Assembly (NCBI GenBank): GCA_023614405.1
Contig: CM042691.1
Coordinates: 174,192,927-174,256,926, forward strand
From: Avena insularis
Taxonomy: Eukaryota; Streptophyta; Magnoliopsida; Poales; Poaceae
Direction: 5' to 3'
DNA length: 64,000 nucleotides
Positions within the stretch are counted from its first letter, which is position 1, and each line of letters starts with the position of its first letter. This document shows positions 46,756 through 58,900 of this stretch, piece by piece. The notes under the pieces were generated by a model. That model did no database searches. It worked only from the letters and a program-made list of their open reading frames with translations, and was not told the origin of the DNA. The position numbers and the translations under genes were made by a program.

Positions 46756-48105
46756 TGAAAGTACATTTCCTATCCTAAGTGATTTTGATGTTTGATGACA
46801 ACACACGCATCAGACATATCAGACATTATTCGTTCTCCCTAAAAAGGGTCATGTGCAAGTCTGTTCCCAAGCTTCTGTGGTGTCCGGTAGTACCGGAAAT
46901 AGCAACCGGTACTACCGCTCGCCACTGTTAGCACCGCTCTTTGCGACCGGACAAGGCAGAGAGGCCTGGCGATATTGCCCCATGCTCCTATGGTGTCCGG
47001 TAGTACCGGAGATACAAACCGGTACTACCTCTCTCCATCGGTAGTACCGCTCATTGGTACCGGGCAGGGTAGAGAGGGCTGGTGAGCTTACTCAACCCCA
47101 CTGCCTCACCCGGTACCTAGGATCAGCACTACCGCCTAGTACGGTAGCACCACACATATGGACCGGTACTACCGCTTCGCGGTAGCACCGTGTTTTCTGT
47201 GTACTACCTCTAGGGGAGGTCGTTGCCTAGTCAGTCATCAGATAAGGTACCGTTACTGCTTCCAATACCTGACCGGTAGTACCGGTAGTTTCCGGTACTA
47301 CCGCTTCGGTATCCGGTAGTACCGGTTCTGAAAAAACTACAACAGACAGATCTTCTCTATGGAGTATAAAAAGACCCCTCTTCTACCTTGGAAGGTTGCT
47401 CGACCCACTCAAGAACACCATCCCCATTTGAGCCACCAAATCAACAAGATCTCTTCATCCAACCATCCAAAGTCATTGATCTTTGGAGAATCGAAGGAGG
47501 AGGCCTTAATCTATAGCTTCACCAAGAGAGATCTTCATTTCCCCCTCATTCACTTGAGGGCCCCCTTGCTTTAGTGTTTCTTTGGAAACCCTAGCTTTTT
47601 ATTTGGTTCCTACAAGATTGTCTTTGATTGTTTGACATCTTGCTTGTATTCGAGAGCCTCCAATTAGGTTGTGGATGTGTGCCTCGAACTTGTTGTAAAG
47701 GTGTCGGCTTCCACCTTGAAGGTTGCCGATATAGTGGAAGAGGTGAATCAAACCCTTTGGGGTGAGTTTCACCAGAGAACAAGGGAGGCCTCTCGTGGCG
47801 TTGGTGGTTTGAAACCACCCCCTCTCCAAACGTAGACGTACTTCCCCTCAAAAGGAAGGAACTACGGGAAACAAACCCTTGTGTCTCTGTGTGCTCCACT
47901 TTGGTTACTTCTATCCTTTACCACACTTTACTTAACTTGCTCTTGCATAGTGTATGTTCTAGTTTGACATATAGGTAAATTCACCTTAGTTGCATAATCT
48001 AAAGAATTTACCTTTTAAATTTGTGTCAAACCCTAATTTGTAAAAGAGTAAAATTTGAAGTAGCACCTATTCACCCCCCCTCTAGGTGCCCATATTATCC
48101 TTTCA
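46756..48105 (+). repeat. LTR of a Copia-like/gag-only element (element F)
   Basis: 1350 bp, TGAAAG…CTTTCA, followed by a primer site. It contains about a dozen near-palindromic ccggtagtaccgg/ccggtactaccg words between 46880 and 47335, just upstream of a TATA box GTATAAAAAG (47364-47373). The end (cacccccctctaggtgcc…) is typical of this LTR type. No second LTR lies in the window; the small frames inside (46853-47044, 47359-47574, 47591-47899) have no recognisable content. Confidence 0.8.
47364..47373 (+). promoter_or_regulatory. TATA box of element F LTR
   Basis: GTATAAAAAG followed by a C-rich start region with cacccactcaagaac; directly downstream of the CCGGTAGTACCGG cluster. Confidence 0.65.
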
Positions 48106-48107
48106 AT

Positions 48108-48120
48108 TGGTATCATAGCC
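48108..48120 (+). other. Primer binding site of element F
   Basis: TGGTATCATAGCC: the initiator-Met site with one change (G to T at the ninth base), two bases after the LTR end. Confidence 0.75.
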
Positions 48121-48206
48121 TCAGCTCTTTATTCGGGCTTTACCGCCTAAGAGTAAATGGTAGTCGTGTTGGAGAAGATGATGGTGAGACTAGTCACACG
48201 GTGACC

Positions 48207-49231
48207 ATGGAGGATCTCAATAACTTGGAAACGAGATTGAGATCCACCCTGGGAAACGAAATCAAACAATTGCACAATCTACTTGAGCAACTTGTTAAAG
48301 ATAAACTTGCCTCACCATCTCGTCCTCCTCATGAGGAAGCTCCATCATTACCAAAGGTGAATGCCTCAGCATCACCTGCGGTTGTGGTGGTGGAGGATAA
48401 TCCAGAAAACACTAATTCCTCCACAAAAAGGGATAGTGGGAAGGGAGAGCACCATGAGGCTCAAGGATGGTACTCTCCCGACCCTCCTATTCCTCACCCT
48501 CATATAAATAATAGAGGAGACCCACCAAAGCTTGCTGCATCTACTTTTTCACAATGGCGATCTCTAATGAAATCTCATGTGCGCAGCTCTTATATCGAGT
48601 TATGGAATATCATTGAAGAAGAATTCCATATCATGGATCCAACCAACTTGACAACAAGAGAAGTTGTCAATAGTCAACTCAATGCCACCGCTTTGCACAT
48701 GATTCAACAAGGTTTGGGTACAAGCTTACCCTCACATTGAACACCTCAACACCGCCAAGGAAGCTTGGGATGCTCTCACGGAGTTATATGTTGGAAATGA
48801 GAGCATGAGAAGGAACCGGTATGATGCACTAAGCAATGAAGCCGGAGGCTTCTATATGAAGGATGGTGAAGATCATGAAGACATGTATCGAAGGCTCAAG
48901 TACACTGCCATCGCCTTTAGGAATGTGGGTGCCTCACATGTGGATGATGCTTGGATAAAAAGGAAATATGTGAGTGCACTCATGTCCTTTGAGCCCACCG
49001 ACTTGAAGAGCCTACAAGGAAGACACAACTACCATCTCATAACCTCCAATGAAGTTATGCAAGAGATGGCCTCTTTCAAGGTTGCCACCAAGAATGCCAA
49101 AGATGCTCGTGCTCGAGCCCTTGGAATAAGCAGTGGTGTCCACCTTGCCTTAAAGGCCAAATTTGTGGATGTATGTGGATGAAGAGGAAAGTGATGAAGG
49201 CATATCTATGAGCCACCCCGATGATGTCAAG
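48207..49231 (+). pseudogene. gag: Copia-type gag, copy 1, fused to satellite DNA
   Basis: From ATG 48207 (MEDLNNLETRL…): a coiled-coil-like start, a Pro/Ser linker, then the UBN2-type Gag core (SQWRSLMKSHVRSS, TAKEAWDALTELYVG, DDAWIKRKYVSALM, SNEVMQEMASF). A 2-base loss near 48723, compared with copy 2, breaks the frame. A second shift gives a stop at 49180-49182, after which an acidic segment (DEEESDEG) continues in another frame. At about 49232 the sequence passes without a gap into the ~645-bp satellite unit. No knuckle, protease or pol follows. Confidence 0.8.
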
Positions 49232-51400
49232 ATTGCTCATGCCCAAATCTTGCACATCCTTTGGGAAAACACCAGTTTTTTGGGTCCATAAAATGGAAAG
49301 TCAAGATTTATCCAAATGACCATGAAATCTCTAGTTGGAGAAGTTGCTTGAGATGCCGAGTGGGAGATATGTGCCAGGTTTGGGCTCAATCCATGGAGTA
49401 GTCCCATGTTCTGGGCAGCGAGGGGGGAAATGTTGGGTTGAGAGCCATGTTAACTCACACTCGATGGATGTCCTGGTGGTGCCTTGGGTGCCAAATGACC
49501 TGGTATGCCTTGCTTATGATTTTATGAGGGCAGTGGGTCACATGAAAGGGCTCCAGGAGCTATTTTCACATTTTTATATTTTGTTTGGTGCTGCCCAAAA
49601 AAATGACAAAACCCGCCGTCGGCCGCGGCAATGAAACGGTCGGTGCAATCTTGGACCCATACATGCATCCAGCTTAGGTACCCCATGGGGCACCCCAAAC
49701 CATTTTTCCTTGAAAATTAAGGGTGTCTTTTAGGGTACCTACAGTTAGAAACCGAATTTAACAGGCTGTAAGTCAAAAAAATATAGTATATACTTGCACC
49801 ACGAGGTAAAAACCCACCTCCCGGGAATGGCCATGCACCATGGTGTAGCATGCGTGAAAATTGTCTCAGGCCCCTGGGCACGCCCTAATCTTGCACCTTC
49901 TTTGGGAAAACACTGGTTTTTCGGGTCCAGAAAATGGGAAGTCAAGATTTCTCGAAATGAAAATGAAATATATTGTTGGAAAAGTTGCTTGCGATGCCGA
50001 TAGGGAGTTAGGTTCTAGGTTTGGGCTCAATCCATGGAGTGGTTGCATGTTCCGGGCAGCATGGGGGGGGGAATCTAGGGTTGAAAGCCATGTTAACTCA
50101 CACTCGATGGACATCCTGGTGGTGCCATGGGTGCCAAATGACCTGGTATGCCTTTCGTATGATTTTATGAGGGCATTGGGTCACATGCATGGGCTCCAGG
50201 AGACGTTTTCAGATGTTTTAGATTTTTTTTTAGATTTTTTGGTGCTTCCAATAAAACGGTGAAACCCACCGGCGGCCGCGACAAAGCAATGGTCGGTGCA
50301 ATCTTGGACCCAGGCATGCATCCATCCTAGGTACCCCATGGGGCACCCCAAACCATTTTCCCTAAAAATTGAGAGTGTCTTATAGGGTACCTACAGTTAG
50401 AAACCGCATTTATCAGGATGTAACTCAAAAAAATACAGTATATTCTTGCACCACGAGATAAATACCAACATCCTGGGAATGGCCATGCACCATGATGTAG
50501 CATGCGTGAATATGCCTTGGCCCCCTGGGCGCACCCTAATTTGTGCACCTCCTTTGTGAAAACACCGGGTTTTTTGGTCCATAAAATGGAAAGTCAATAT
50601 TTCTCCAAATGACCATGAAATATCTAGTTGGAGAAGTTGCTTGTGATGCCGAGAGGGATCTAGGTGCCGGTTTTGGGCTCAATCCGTGGAGTGGTTCCAT
50701 GTTCTGGATAGTGAGGGGGTAATCTAAGGTTGAAAGCCATGTTAGCTCACACTCAATGGACATCCTGGTGGTGCCTTGGGTGCCAAATGACCTGGTATGC
50801 CTTGCTTATGATTTGATAAGGGCAGTGGGTCACATGCAAGGGCTTCGGGAGCTGTTTTCACATTTTTTAGATTTTGTTTGGTGCTGACCAAAAAAACGGC
50901 GAAACCTGCCGAAGGCCGCGGCAACACAACGTTCGGTGCAATCTTGGACCCAGGCATGCATCCAACATTGGTACCCCATGGGGCACCCCAAACCATTTTA
51001 CGCTGAAAATTGAGAGTGTCTTATAGGGTATCTATAGTTAGAAACTGCATTTACCGGGCCGTAACTCAAAAAATACAGTATATGCTTGCACCACGAGATA
51101 AATACCCACCTCCCGGCTAAGGCCATGCACCATGGTGTAGCATGCGTGAAAATTGCCTCGAGCCCCTGGGCGCTCCCTAATCTTGCACCTCCTTTGGGAA
51201 AACACCTGTTTTTCGGGTTCAGAAAATGGAAAGTCTAGATTTCTCGAAATGACCACGAAATCTCTAGTTGGAGAAGTTGCTTGCGATGCCGAGAGGGAGC
51301 TAGGTGTCGGGTTCGGGCTCAATCCGTGGAGTTGTTCCATGTTCTGGGCAGTGAGGGGGGGGGGGAGGGGGAATCTAGGGTTGAAAGCCATGTTAACTCA
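49232..51400 (+). repeat. Satellite-like tandem array, block 1 (~3.3 units)
   Basis: The anchor word cctaatcttgcacc (or variants) recurs at 49243, 49884, 50535 and 51176: periods 641, 651 and 641. Each unit carries, in order, a ggaaaacacc…tttttgggtcc segment, gttggagaagttgcttg, a variable G-run, gatggacatcctggtggtgcc, a ccgcggc segment, the near-palindrome ggtaccccatggggcacc, and ccatgcaccatggtgtagc. Many short frames on both strands recur from unit to unit and are not genes. The fourth unit stops at 51400, where unrelated sequence begins. Confidence 0.93.
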
Positions 51401-51864
51401 GTTTTTCCCTCTATGCTAGTCACGAATACTCAGAAATTCCCTTACTATAGCTCACCCAGAAACCAGCATGCCCTGATTGGTCAGACAGTTGTCAAGAGGA
51501 TCTTTCTCGCCAACCATTGATCCTATTTGATCTAACGGCTACACAAAATTGTTACAGTACCAGCAACCCAATATATAGAAGTACATGGTTGTTACAACAA
51601 TCACAATGCAGGACGTGGCAGTTATATATATGACAATACTAACAACAAAATATTACTCGTCGTCCATGGCGGCGGTGTCCTCCGATGACTCGTCGACAAC
51701 TCCCTCCTCGCAGATACGCGCCCTCTCCTCATCGGGGTCCTCCTCCTCCTGCTCATAGTCCCACGGGTCAACGTCACTCTCATCCGCTTCTGCCTCCAAC
51801 TGATCCATGAACGCCTCCTCATGTGACAAACACTCATAAGCACACACAGAAGCTGGACGTGTAG
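51401..51864 (-). pseudogene. Fragment with an acidic C-terminal reading frame of unknown origin
   Basis: On the minus strand a frame enters at 51864 and ends with TAA at 51653. It is highly acidic: ECLSHEEAFMDQLEAEADES, then a DPWDYEQEEEDPDEE segment and an end AAMDDE. The sequence after the stop (51652-51401) is AT-rich and looks like a 3' untranslated region. The upstream part is cut off by an LTR fragment. I do not recognise the protein. It could be the end of a transposon protein or of a captured host gene. A codon-aligned end and a plausible 3' region argue for a real former gene. Confidence 0.4.
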
Positions 51865-52347
51865 TGATACGTCCAAAACGTATCTACTTTCCCGAACACT
51901 TTTGCTATTGTTTCTCCTCTAATTTGTGTGATTTGGATATAACTAACACGGACTAACGCTTTTTTCAGCAGAATTCTCTCGTGTCTCGCTTTTGTGAAGA
52001 AAATCAACTTTCAGGAAAAATCCTAGAAAATATGCAAAAAATCCTATTTTTCTAGAAGACTCACGGAGCTAGAAGACGGAAGGAAGGAAAGACCCGAGGG
52101 GCCCACACCACCCCCAGGCATGGGCCAGGCCTGGCCGTGCCAGGGCATGGTGTGGCCGCCTCAGACTCCACCTCGACCTCTCCTTTTGCCTACATATACC
52201 CTCTGACCTAAAAACACAGGGGGTTCGCAAATTTCTAGAGAAGAGTTCCGCTGCTCCGTCACCACCAAAAACCGCAATTCTGAACCAAAAACTCCGTTCT
52301 GGCACCCTACCGAGACTGGGAATTGGAGGAGATCATCTCCATCATCA
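51865..52347 (+). mobile_element. 5'-end fragment of another LTR (TGATACGTCC type)
   Basis: Begins TGATACGTCCaaaacg, an LTR start I know from many Pooideae retrotransposons. It continues through a ggggcccacacc block, a ctacatatacc TATA-like region (about 52191) and a C-rich leader ending in catctccatcatcatc. It is cut at about 52347, where gag copy 2 begins after a few shared bases (tcctc). Superfamily uncertain. Confidence 0.6.
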
Positions 52348-53266
52348 TCCTCATGAGGAAGCTCCATCATTACCAAAGGTGAATGCCTCGGCATCACCCG
52401 CGGTTGTGGTGGTGGGGGATAATCCAGACAACACTAATTCCTCCACAAAAAAGGATAGTGGGAAGGGATAGCACCATGAGGCTCAAGGATGGTACTCTCC
52501 CGACCCTCCTATTCCTCACCCTTATATAAATAATAGAGGAGACCCAGCAAAGCTTGCTGCATCTACTTTTTCTCAATGGCAATCTCTAATGAAATCTCAT
52601 GTGCGCAGCTCTTATATTGAGTTATGGAATATCATTGAAGAAGGATTCCGTATTGTGGATCCAACCAACTTGACAAGAAGAGAAGTTGTCAATAGTCAAC
52701 TCAATGCCACCGCTTTGCACATGATTCAACAAGGTTTGGGTACAAAAGGTTACCCTCACATTGAAAACCTCAACACCGCCAAGGAAGCCTGGGATGCTCT
52801 CACGGAGTTATATGTTGGAAATGAGAGCATGAGAAGGAACCGTAATGATGCACTAAGTAATGAAGACGAAGGCTTCTATATGAAGAATGGTGAAGATCAT
52901 GAAGACATGTATCGAAGGCTCAAGTCCACTGCCATCGCCTTTAGGAATGTGGGTGCCTCACATGTGGATGATGCTTGGATAAAAAGGAAATATGTGAGTG
53001 CACCCATGCCCTTTGAGCCCACCGACTTGAAGAGCCTACAAGGAATACACAACTACCATCTCATGACCTCCAATGAAGTTATGCAAGAGATGACCTCTTT
53101 CAAGGTTGCCGCCAAGAATGCCAAAGATGCCCGTGCTCGAGCCCTTGGAATAAGTAGTGGTGTCAACCTTGCCTTAAAGGCCAAAGTTGTGGATGTATGT
53201 GGATGAAGAGGAAAGTGATGAAGGCGTATCTATGAGCCACCCCGATGATGTCAAGATTGCTCATGC
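52348..53266 (+). pseudogene. gag: Copia-type gag, copy 2, 5'-truncated, fused to satellite DNA
   Basis: Corresponds to 48325-49240 of copy 1 with only scattered differences. The first ~45 codons, primer site and LTR are missing. It has an early TAG near 52469 (copy 1 has Glu there), but from 52589 to 53206 the Gag core is open, without copy 1's 2-base loss. It ends with the same frameshifted VDVCG stop and runs into the satellite at the same base as copy 1. Confidence 0.8.
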
Positions 53267-54120
53267 CCTAATCTTGCACATCCTTTGGGAAAACACCAGT
53301 TTTTTGGGTCTAGAAAATGGAAAGTCAAGATTTATCCAAATGACCACGAAATCTCTAGTTGGAGAAGTTGCTTGAGATGCCGAGTGGGATCTAGGTGCCA
53401 GGTTTGGGCTCAATCCATGGAGCAGTTCCATTTTCTGGGCAGCGAGGGGGGGAAATGTTGGGTTGAGAGCCATGTTAACTCATACTCGATGGACGTCCTA
53501 GTGGTGCCTTGGGTGTGAAATGACCTGGTATGCCTTTCTTATGATTTTATGAGGGTAGTGGGTCACATTAAAGGGCTCCAGAAGCTATTTTCACATTTTT
53601 TTGATTTTTTTAGATTTTGTTTGGTGCTGCCCAAAAAAATGACAAAACCCGCCGGCGGCCGCGGCAACGGAAAGGTCGGTGCAATCTTTGACCCATGCAT
53701 GCATCCAGCTTAGGTACCCCATGGGGCACCCCAAACCATTTTTCTCTGAAAATTAAGGGTGTCTTTTAGGATACCTACAGTTAGAAACTGCATTTATCGG
53801 GCTGTAACTCAAAAAAATATAGTATATAGTTGCACCACGAGATAAAAACCCACCTCTAGGGAATGGCCATGCACCATGGTGTAGCATGCGTGAAAATTGT
53901 CTCGGGCCCCTGGGCACGCCCTAATATTGCACCTCTTTTGGGAAAACACCGGTTTTTCGGGTCCAGAAAATGGAAAGTCAAGATTCCTCCCAATGACCAT
54001 GAAATATATAGTTGGAAAAGTTGCTTGCGATGCCGATAGGGAGTTAGGTGCTAGGTTTGGGCTCAATCGGAGTGGTTCCATGTTCCGGGCAGCGTGGGGG
54101 GGGGGGGGGGAGGAATCTAG
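53267..54120 (+). repeat. Satellite-like tandem array, block 2
   Basis: Anchor words at 53267 and 53919 (period 652). The second unit is interrupted at 54116-54120 by the Copia element. It has a 15-base G-run at 54096-54110, ten bases from the insertion point. Confidence 0.92.
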
Positions 54121-55994
54121 TGTAGGGGTTCGTAGCATGGAAAACAAAAATTTTCTACTGCATGCACACAAACAAGCCAAGATCTATCTACTAGATTGTA
54201 GCAACGAGTCGATAGAGGAACTCACCCTCGAAGATTCCAAAGCGGTTAACGAGAGCAGATTCTCGTGGGTGATGTAGTCGTACACTTGCCGATCTCAAGA
54301 TCGCGTAGACGATCCTTCCGGCGCTATGCTCCGCAGCGCCTTCATGATCGGTCACACATTGATTCGATGAAGACCTTCCTCTCCTTGTTCCAAAGAAAGC
54401 AGCGGAGGTTGTAGCACTCTCCTCGCGATTCCGGCAAAGACGACGGCGTGGTACCGAAGTAGAGGGAGATCTCAGGCTTCGCCTTAAGCCAAGCGAGTAT
54501 GGTGGATTAGGTTTCCGGAAAACTAGGGTTTAGAGATCCGGGAGGAGGAGGAAGTGTCAGCGGCGGCTAAGGCGGCTGACGGACCGCATGACAGCAGTGG
54601 CGACGGCGGCCAAGGGCTGGCGGCGGCTCGTGGAGAGGGCTTGGAACTTTTGTTGTTTGGGGCAGTCCTCCTCCTCTATTTATGAGAGGGAGGGGCAGCC
54701 TTGGGAGGGGTGGGTTTGAATCCAAACCCAAAACCAAGTTGGATTGAGAGAAGGACTTGTTTCTTCTCCCACTAGGAAACCATTGTTCCAGTTTGACTTT
54801 TCAAACTTCCCGTTTGACTTTCAATTTAGAGTTTTATTTCTCTCTTGTATATGCCAACACCAAGTGACCTTGGACATGATCCAATCATTCCACTTACCCA
54901 TGACACATTCATGGACCATTCTCCTTTCGGACCGGTGAACTTTCTAGACCCTTCTAGAACCTCTCCGATGAAATCATCGGAAACTTTCCCGAACTCCGAA
55001 ATATGACTTTCCTTATATGAATCTTATTCTCCGGACCATTCCGGATCTCCTCGTGATATCCCGGATCCCATCCGAAACTCCGAACAATATTCGGTCTCTT
55101 ACTAATCATTCCATAACTACTCAACAACATCGAATCCTTAAGTGTGTCTCCCTACGGTTCGTGAATTATGCGGACATGACCGAGACACTTCTCCGATCAA
55201 TAACCAATAGAGGAATCTGGAAATTCATATGGCTCCCACATATTTCTACGATTACTTTGCGATCGAATGAACCACTTACATACGATACCAATTTCCCTTT
55301 GTCTCATGATAGTTTACTTATCCGAGGTTTTGATCGTCGGTATCTCTGCATACCTAGTTCAACCTCGTTACCGATAAGTACTCTTTTCTTGTTCCCGTGA
55401 TATGTGATCCCTTGTGAGCCAGTCACATGCTTGCAAGCTAATTGGATGACATTCCACTGAGAGGGCCCAGAGTATATCTATCCGTCATATGGATGAACAA
55501 ATCCCACTCTTGATCCATGTGCCTCAACCCATACTTTCCAAACACTCAATGCCACCTTTATAGCCACCTAGTTACGGTGTGGTGTTTGATGTCATCAAAG
55601 CATCCTTCCGGTGATGGTGATTAACATGATCTCATGGTCAAAGGAATTAGGTTACTATGTATCAGAAAGCTTATAGCAAATGAACTATATTAAATGACTT
55701 GATCTTTATGCTACGCTTAACTATAGGAGTATGTCCATCACATCATTATCCTAATGATATGACCTTGTTGTTAATAACATATCTATGTTCATGATCAGGA
55801 AACCATGATCATATATTAACCAACAAGCTAGTTTAACAAGAGGCTTTACTAAGGACTCTTTTATGTTTTACAAATCACACAAGTATTAATGTTTCCGGTT
55901 CATACAATTATAGCATGGTATGTAAACATTTATCATAAGTATGAAGATATGATAATAACCACTTTATTATTGCCTCTTGGGCATATCTCCAACA
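54121..55994 (-). repeat. 3' LTR of element E
   Basis: 1874-bp direct repeat of 61013-62880 with a few percent differences by eye. It contains a minus-strand TATA-like box (CATAAATAGAG, 54673-54683). Frames on the plus strand (54744-55400) recur in the other LTR and are not genes. Confidence 0.94.
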
Positions 55995-58900
55995 GTCTCC
56001 CACTTGCACTAGAGTCAATAATCTAGTTTCAAACCTTTGTGTATTCAACACCTATGGCTTTCTGGTGTCGTATGTACACGATTGCTAGTGGTCAACTGAT
56101 CTACGGATCTGACACTTCCAGGTCCGTGTGTAATTGCATGTCTTTGCGTCTCTACGCATCACTCATTCTCTAATGAGATGGCTTCGTACAAATTTGGTCC
56201 TTTGGTGTGACCTTTAGTTCTTTGGGGTTAAAACATGTTGATAATATTGTCGTAAAATATATCTTCATAGTATTATCCCTGCTTTGAACTACACCTAGTT
56301 TGATAACAAACTACTTGACACAAATGCCCTCTTTTGCTGCTATAATAGCAGTCATATACTTAGCCTTTTGTTGTAGTATCTGTCACAATGTCTTAACTTT
56401 GGAATTCATCCAAATTCATTATGGAACTTACTTTCCTTCATATTGTGCCACCGTCAGTTTCGATTGAGATAAACTTAATTTGTACTTTGTGACAAAACTA
56501 GTATCAATGTAATTCATTTACAATGAACTAACCATCTATTTGTCACTTCTATAAAATAATATATTCTTATTTCTTTTACAAGATCATAAGAATATCTTTA
56601 CTATCGTCCAATGATTATCTTATGAATCATTCTGGTATATGCTCATAAGATTTAGAGCATAGGACATATCTGGATTTGTACATATCACAGTATGATTGAT
56701 ATAAATACTCTTTGTGATTTCATACATCAAGTATCAATCTATACTTGAATCTTTGTTTCACTTACCAAGTGTCAATACACTTGAATATATCATCAATATT
56801 GAACTCATTCAATCCTTTCTGTGTGACAAGAACCTTTCTTGTAGTTTCTATATTGAACTCATTCAATATATCATCTATGTACTTTCGGCACAACCATATT
56901 AGCGTCTATTGATGCCAAATATTTGGTTTTTGCCTAAGTCTTTCATCGGGATGAAATTCTTAATATGTGTTAATAAAAGATACATCATTTCCAATCAACA
57001 ATATGTCTTCCACATAATGTATTAGAAATATGTCTTAGCGCTCCCACTTAATTTCTTGCAAATGCAAGCATCTTCATTGTCTCTGATGAAATTAAACTCT
57101 TTTAACAATTTCATCATAGTGAAGATTCCAACTCCGCGATGCTCACTTCAACCATTGAAGTTTGCATATGCTTTTAGCATCCTTTGAATTAAAAAAAACC
57201 CTATGGATTGTGTTATGCACATGTCCTAGGTAACAATTCTATTAGAAGAACTTGTTTTGTTTATTCAAGTACCACATAACAAAATTATATGTAGTGGTTG
57301 CTACATTAATCCGTCTAGACTAAATATCGCTATGAAAGATCAAATCTTGTCATAGTCAACCTTTGAACATTGTTGTGAACTCTTTCCCAACATGTCGACC
57401 ATTTCATAGATGCGAAACATCCATGTCTATTTCTTTATAGATCCAAACACAACTGTAAGGTCTTACACCTTTCTCGAGGGTCCTTCAAGTTCAAAACTTG
57501 ATTTCTCGTGTATGGAACTATCACGGATTTTATGGTTTCAAGCCATTTGACGGAGTCAGGGCTCATCATCGCTTCTTTGCATGTAGTCGGATCATTATTG
57601 TCAAATAATGATTTAACTCTCAAATCTTGGTATTTGATTGTTTACCCGACCTACTTGTTTCAATAGGAACTTAGACCTCTGTGACCGCAACCTTTGAGGC
57701 ACGTGAGCCATGAGCATTGTTGCTGCCTCCGGAACACTTTTCAGCGCTGCGCAACTTTGCACATATAGCTAAGGTTCTTTTAACCTTATCAAAGTTCTAT
57801 TGTCCTCCCACTTATCTTTTCACGAAAAATTCCTTCTCCAAGAAACTTGACGTTCTAAGCGACAAACACTTTTGTCTCCGGTGTTTATGGAGGAATACTT
57901 AACAGTTATACAAAGATAGGTTCATCCGACTTTGGTTGCAAACATCTTTCTTATGCGTAGCATACCAATGTTTAAGAAAGGACTACTTGGGTTTTATCCC
58001 AAACCATAACTTTATATGGTGTCATTTCAACGGATTATGATGAATCTCTTTTCAATGGAAAAACGGTAGTCTCTCAAGCTTTTTTTTAATCTTTAAAATA
58101 TAATGGCAGTTTTAATTACACCTTTGATCTTACCATGTCAAACAAGGTTTAATTACATATCTCGAACGCTCCATACTCTTATGGTGTTTCGGAAATGCAA
58201 ATCCACGGAACGATTCCTTAAATCTTAGGTATTATGCTAAACTTGTAACTCAAATATCTTCCTTTATGATCTTATCATAAACTATTTATATTCTTGTTTC
58301 AATGATTTTGCACTTCATGTTGAAAATCTTTGAACTTTTCAAATGTTTCATACTTCATCCTTATTAAGTAAATATTCATATATTCACTCAAATTTTCGGA
58401 GAAAGCATATGAAGTTGAAATCCATCGCTCTTGACTACACATAATGGACTTCATACAACAATATGTACAAGTTCCAATAAGCTAGTCATTCATTCCCTTT
58501 TGGCCTATGAACGAAGTTTTAATTATCTCTAGGAAAATTTCACAAGCGTCATTTGATCAAAAATCAAAAGACTCCAAAATTCCATCCACATGGAGTTTGT
58601 TCACGTTTTCTTTCCAATATAATTTAAACGGCGATGTCACTTCCTAAGTGATCTTTCAATCAATTTGTCTTTCGACTTTTTTAGCACTAGTTTTATGGAT
58701 GTGATTTCTCCAATGAGATTTGTATATCATCCATATTTTATGGATTACAGCAATTATTTGAACAACCCTTTTGTTCTTATAATGCCTGATAAAACAAATC
58801 TTGAAGGCAAGCTTTGATGTTTAACAAGCAGCACAATAACCCTTTATTCGTTCTTGATGAACATCATCACATATTCTTTTGCTAGTTACTTAGGCCATTG

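Noticed and set aside
49335..51520. Repeated frames of 70-130 residues in the satellite blocks
   Set aside because: The same frames recur from unit to unit with shifts and stops; no codon-level conservation is evident.
54744..55400. Plus-strand frames (repeated at 61630-62148)
   Set aside because: Antisense frames within the two LTRs of the minus-strand Copia element.
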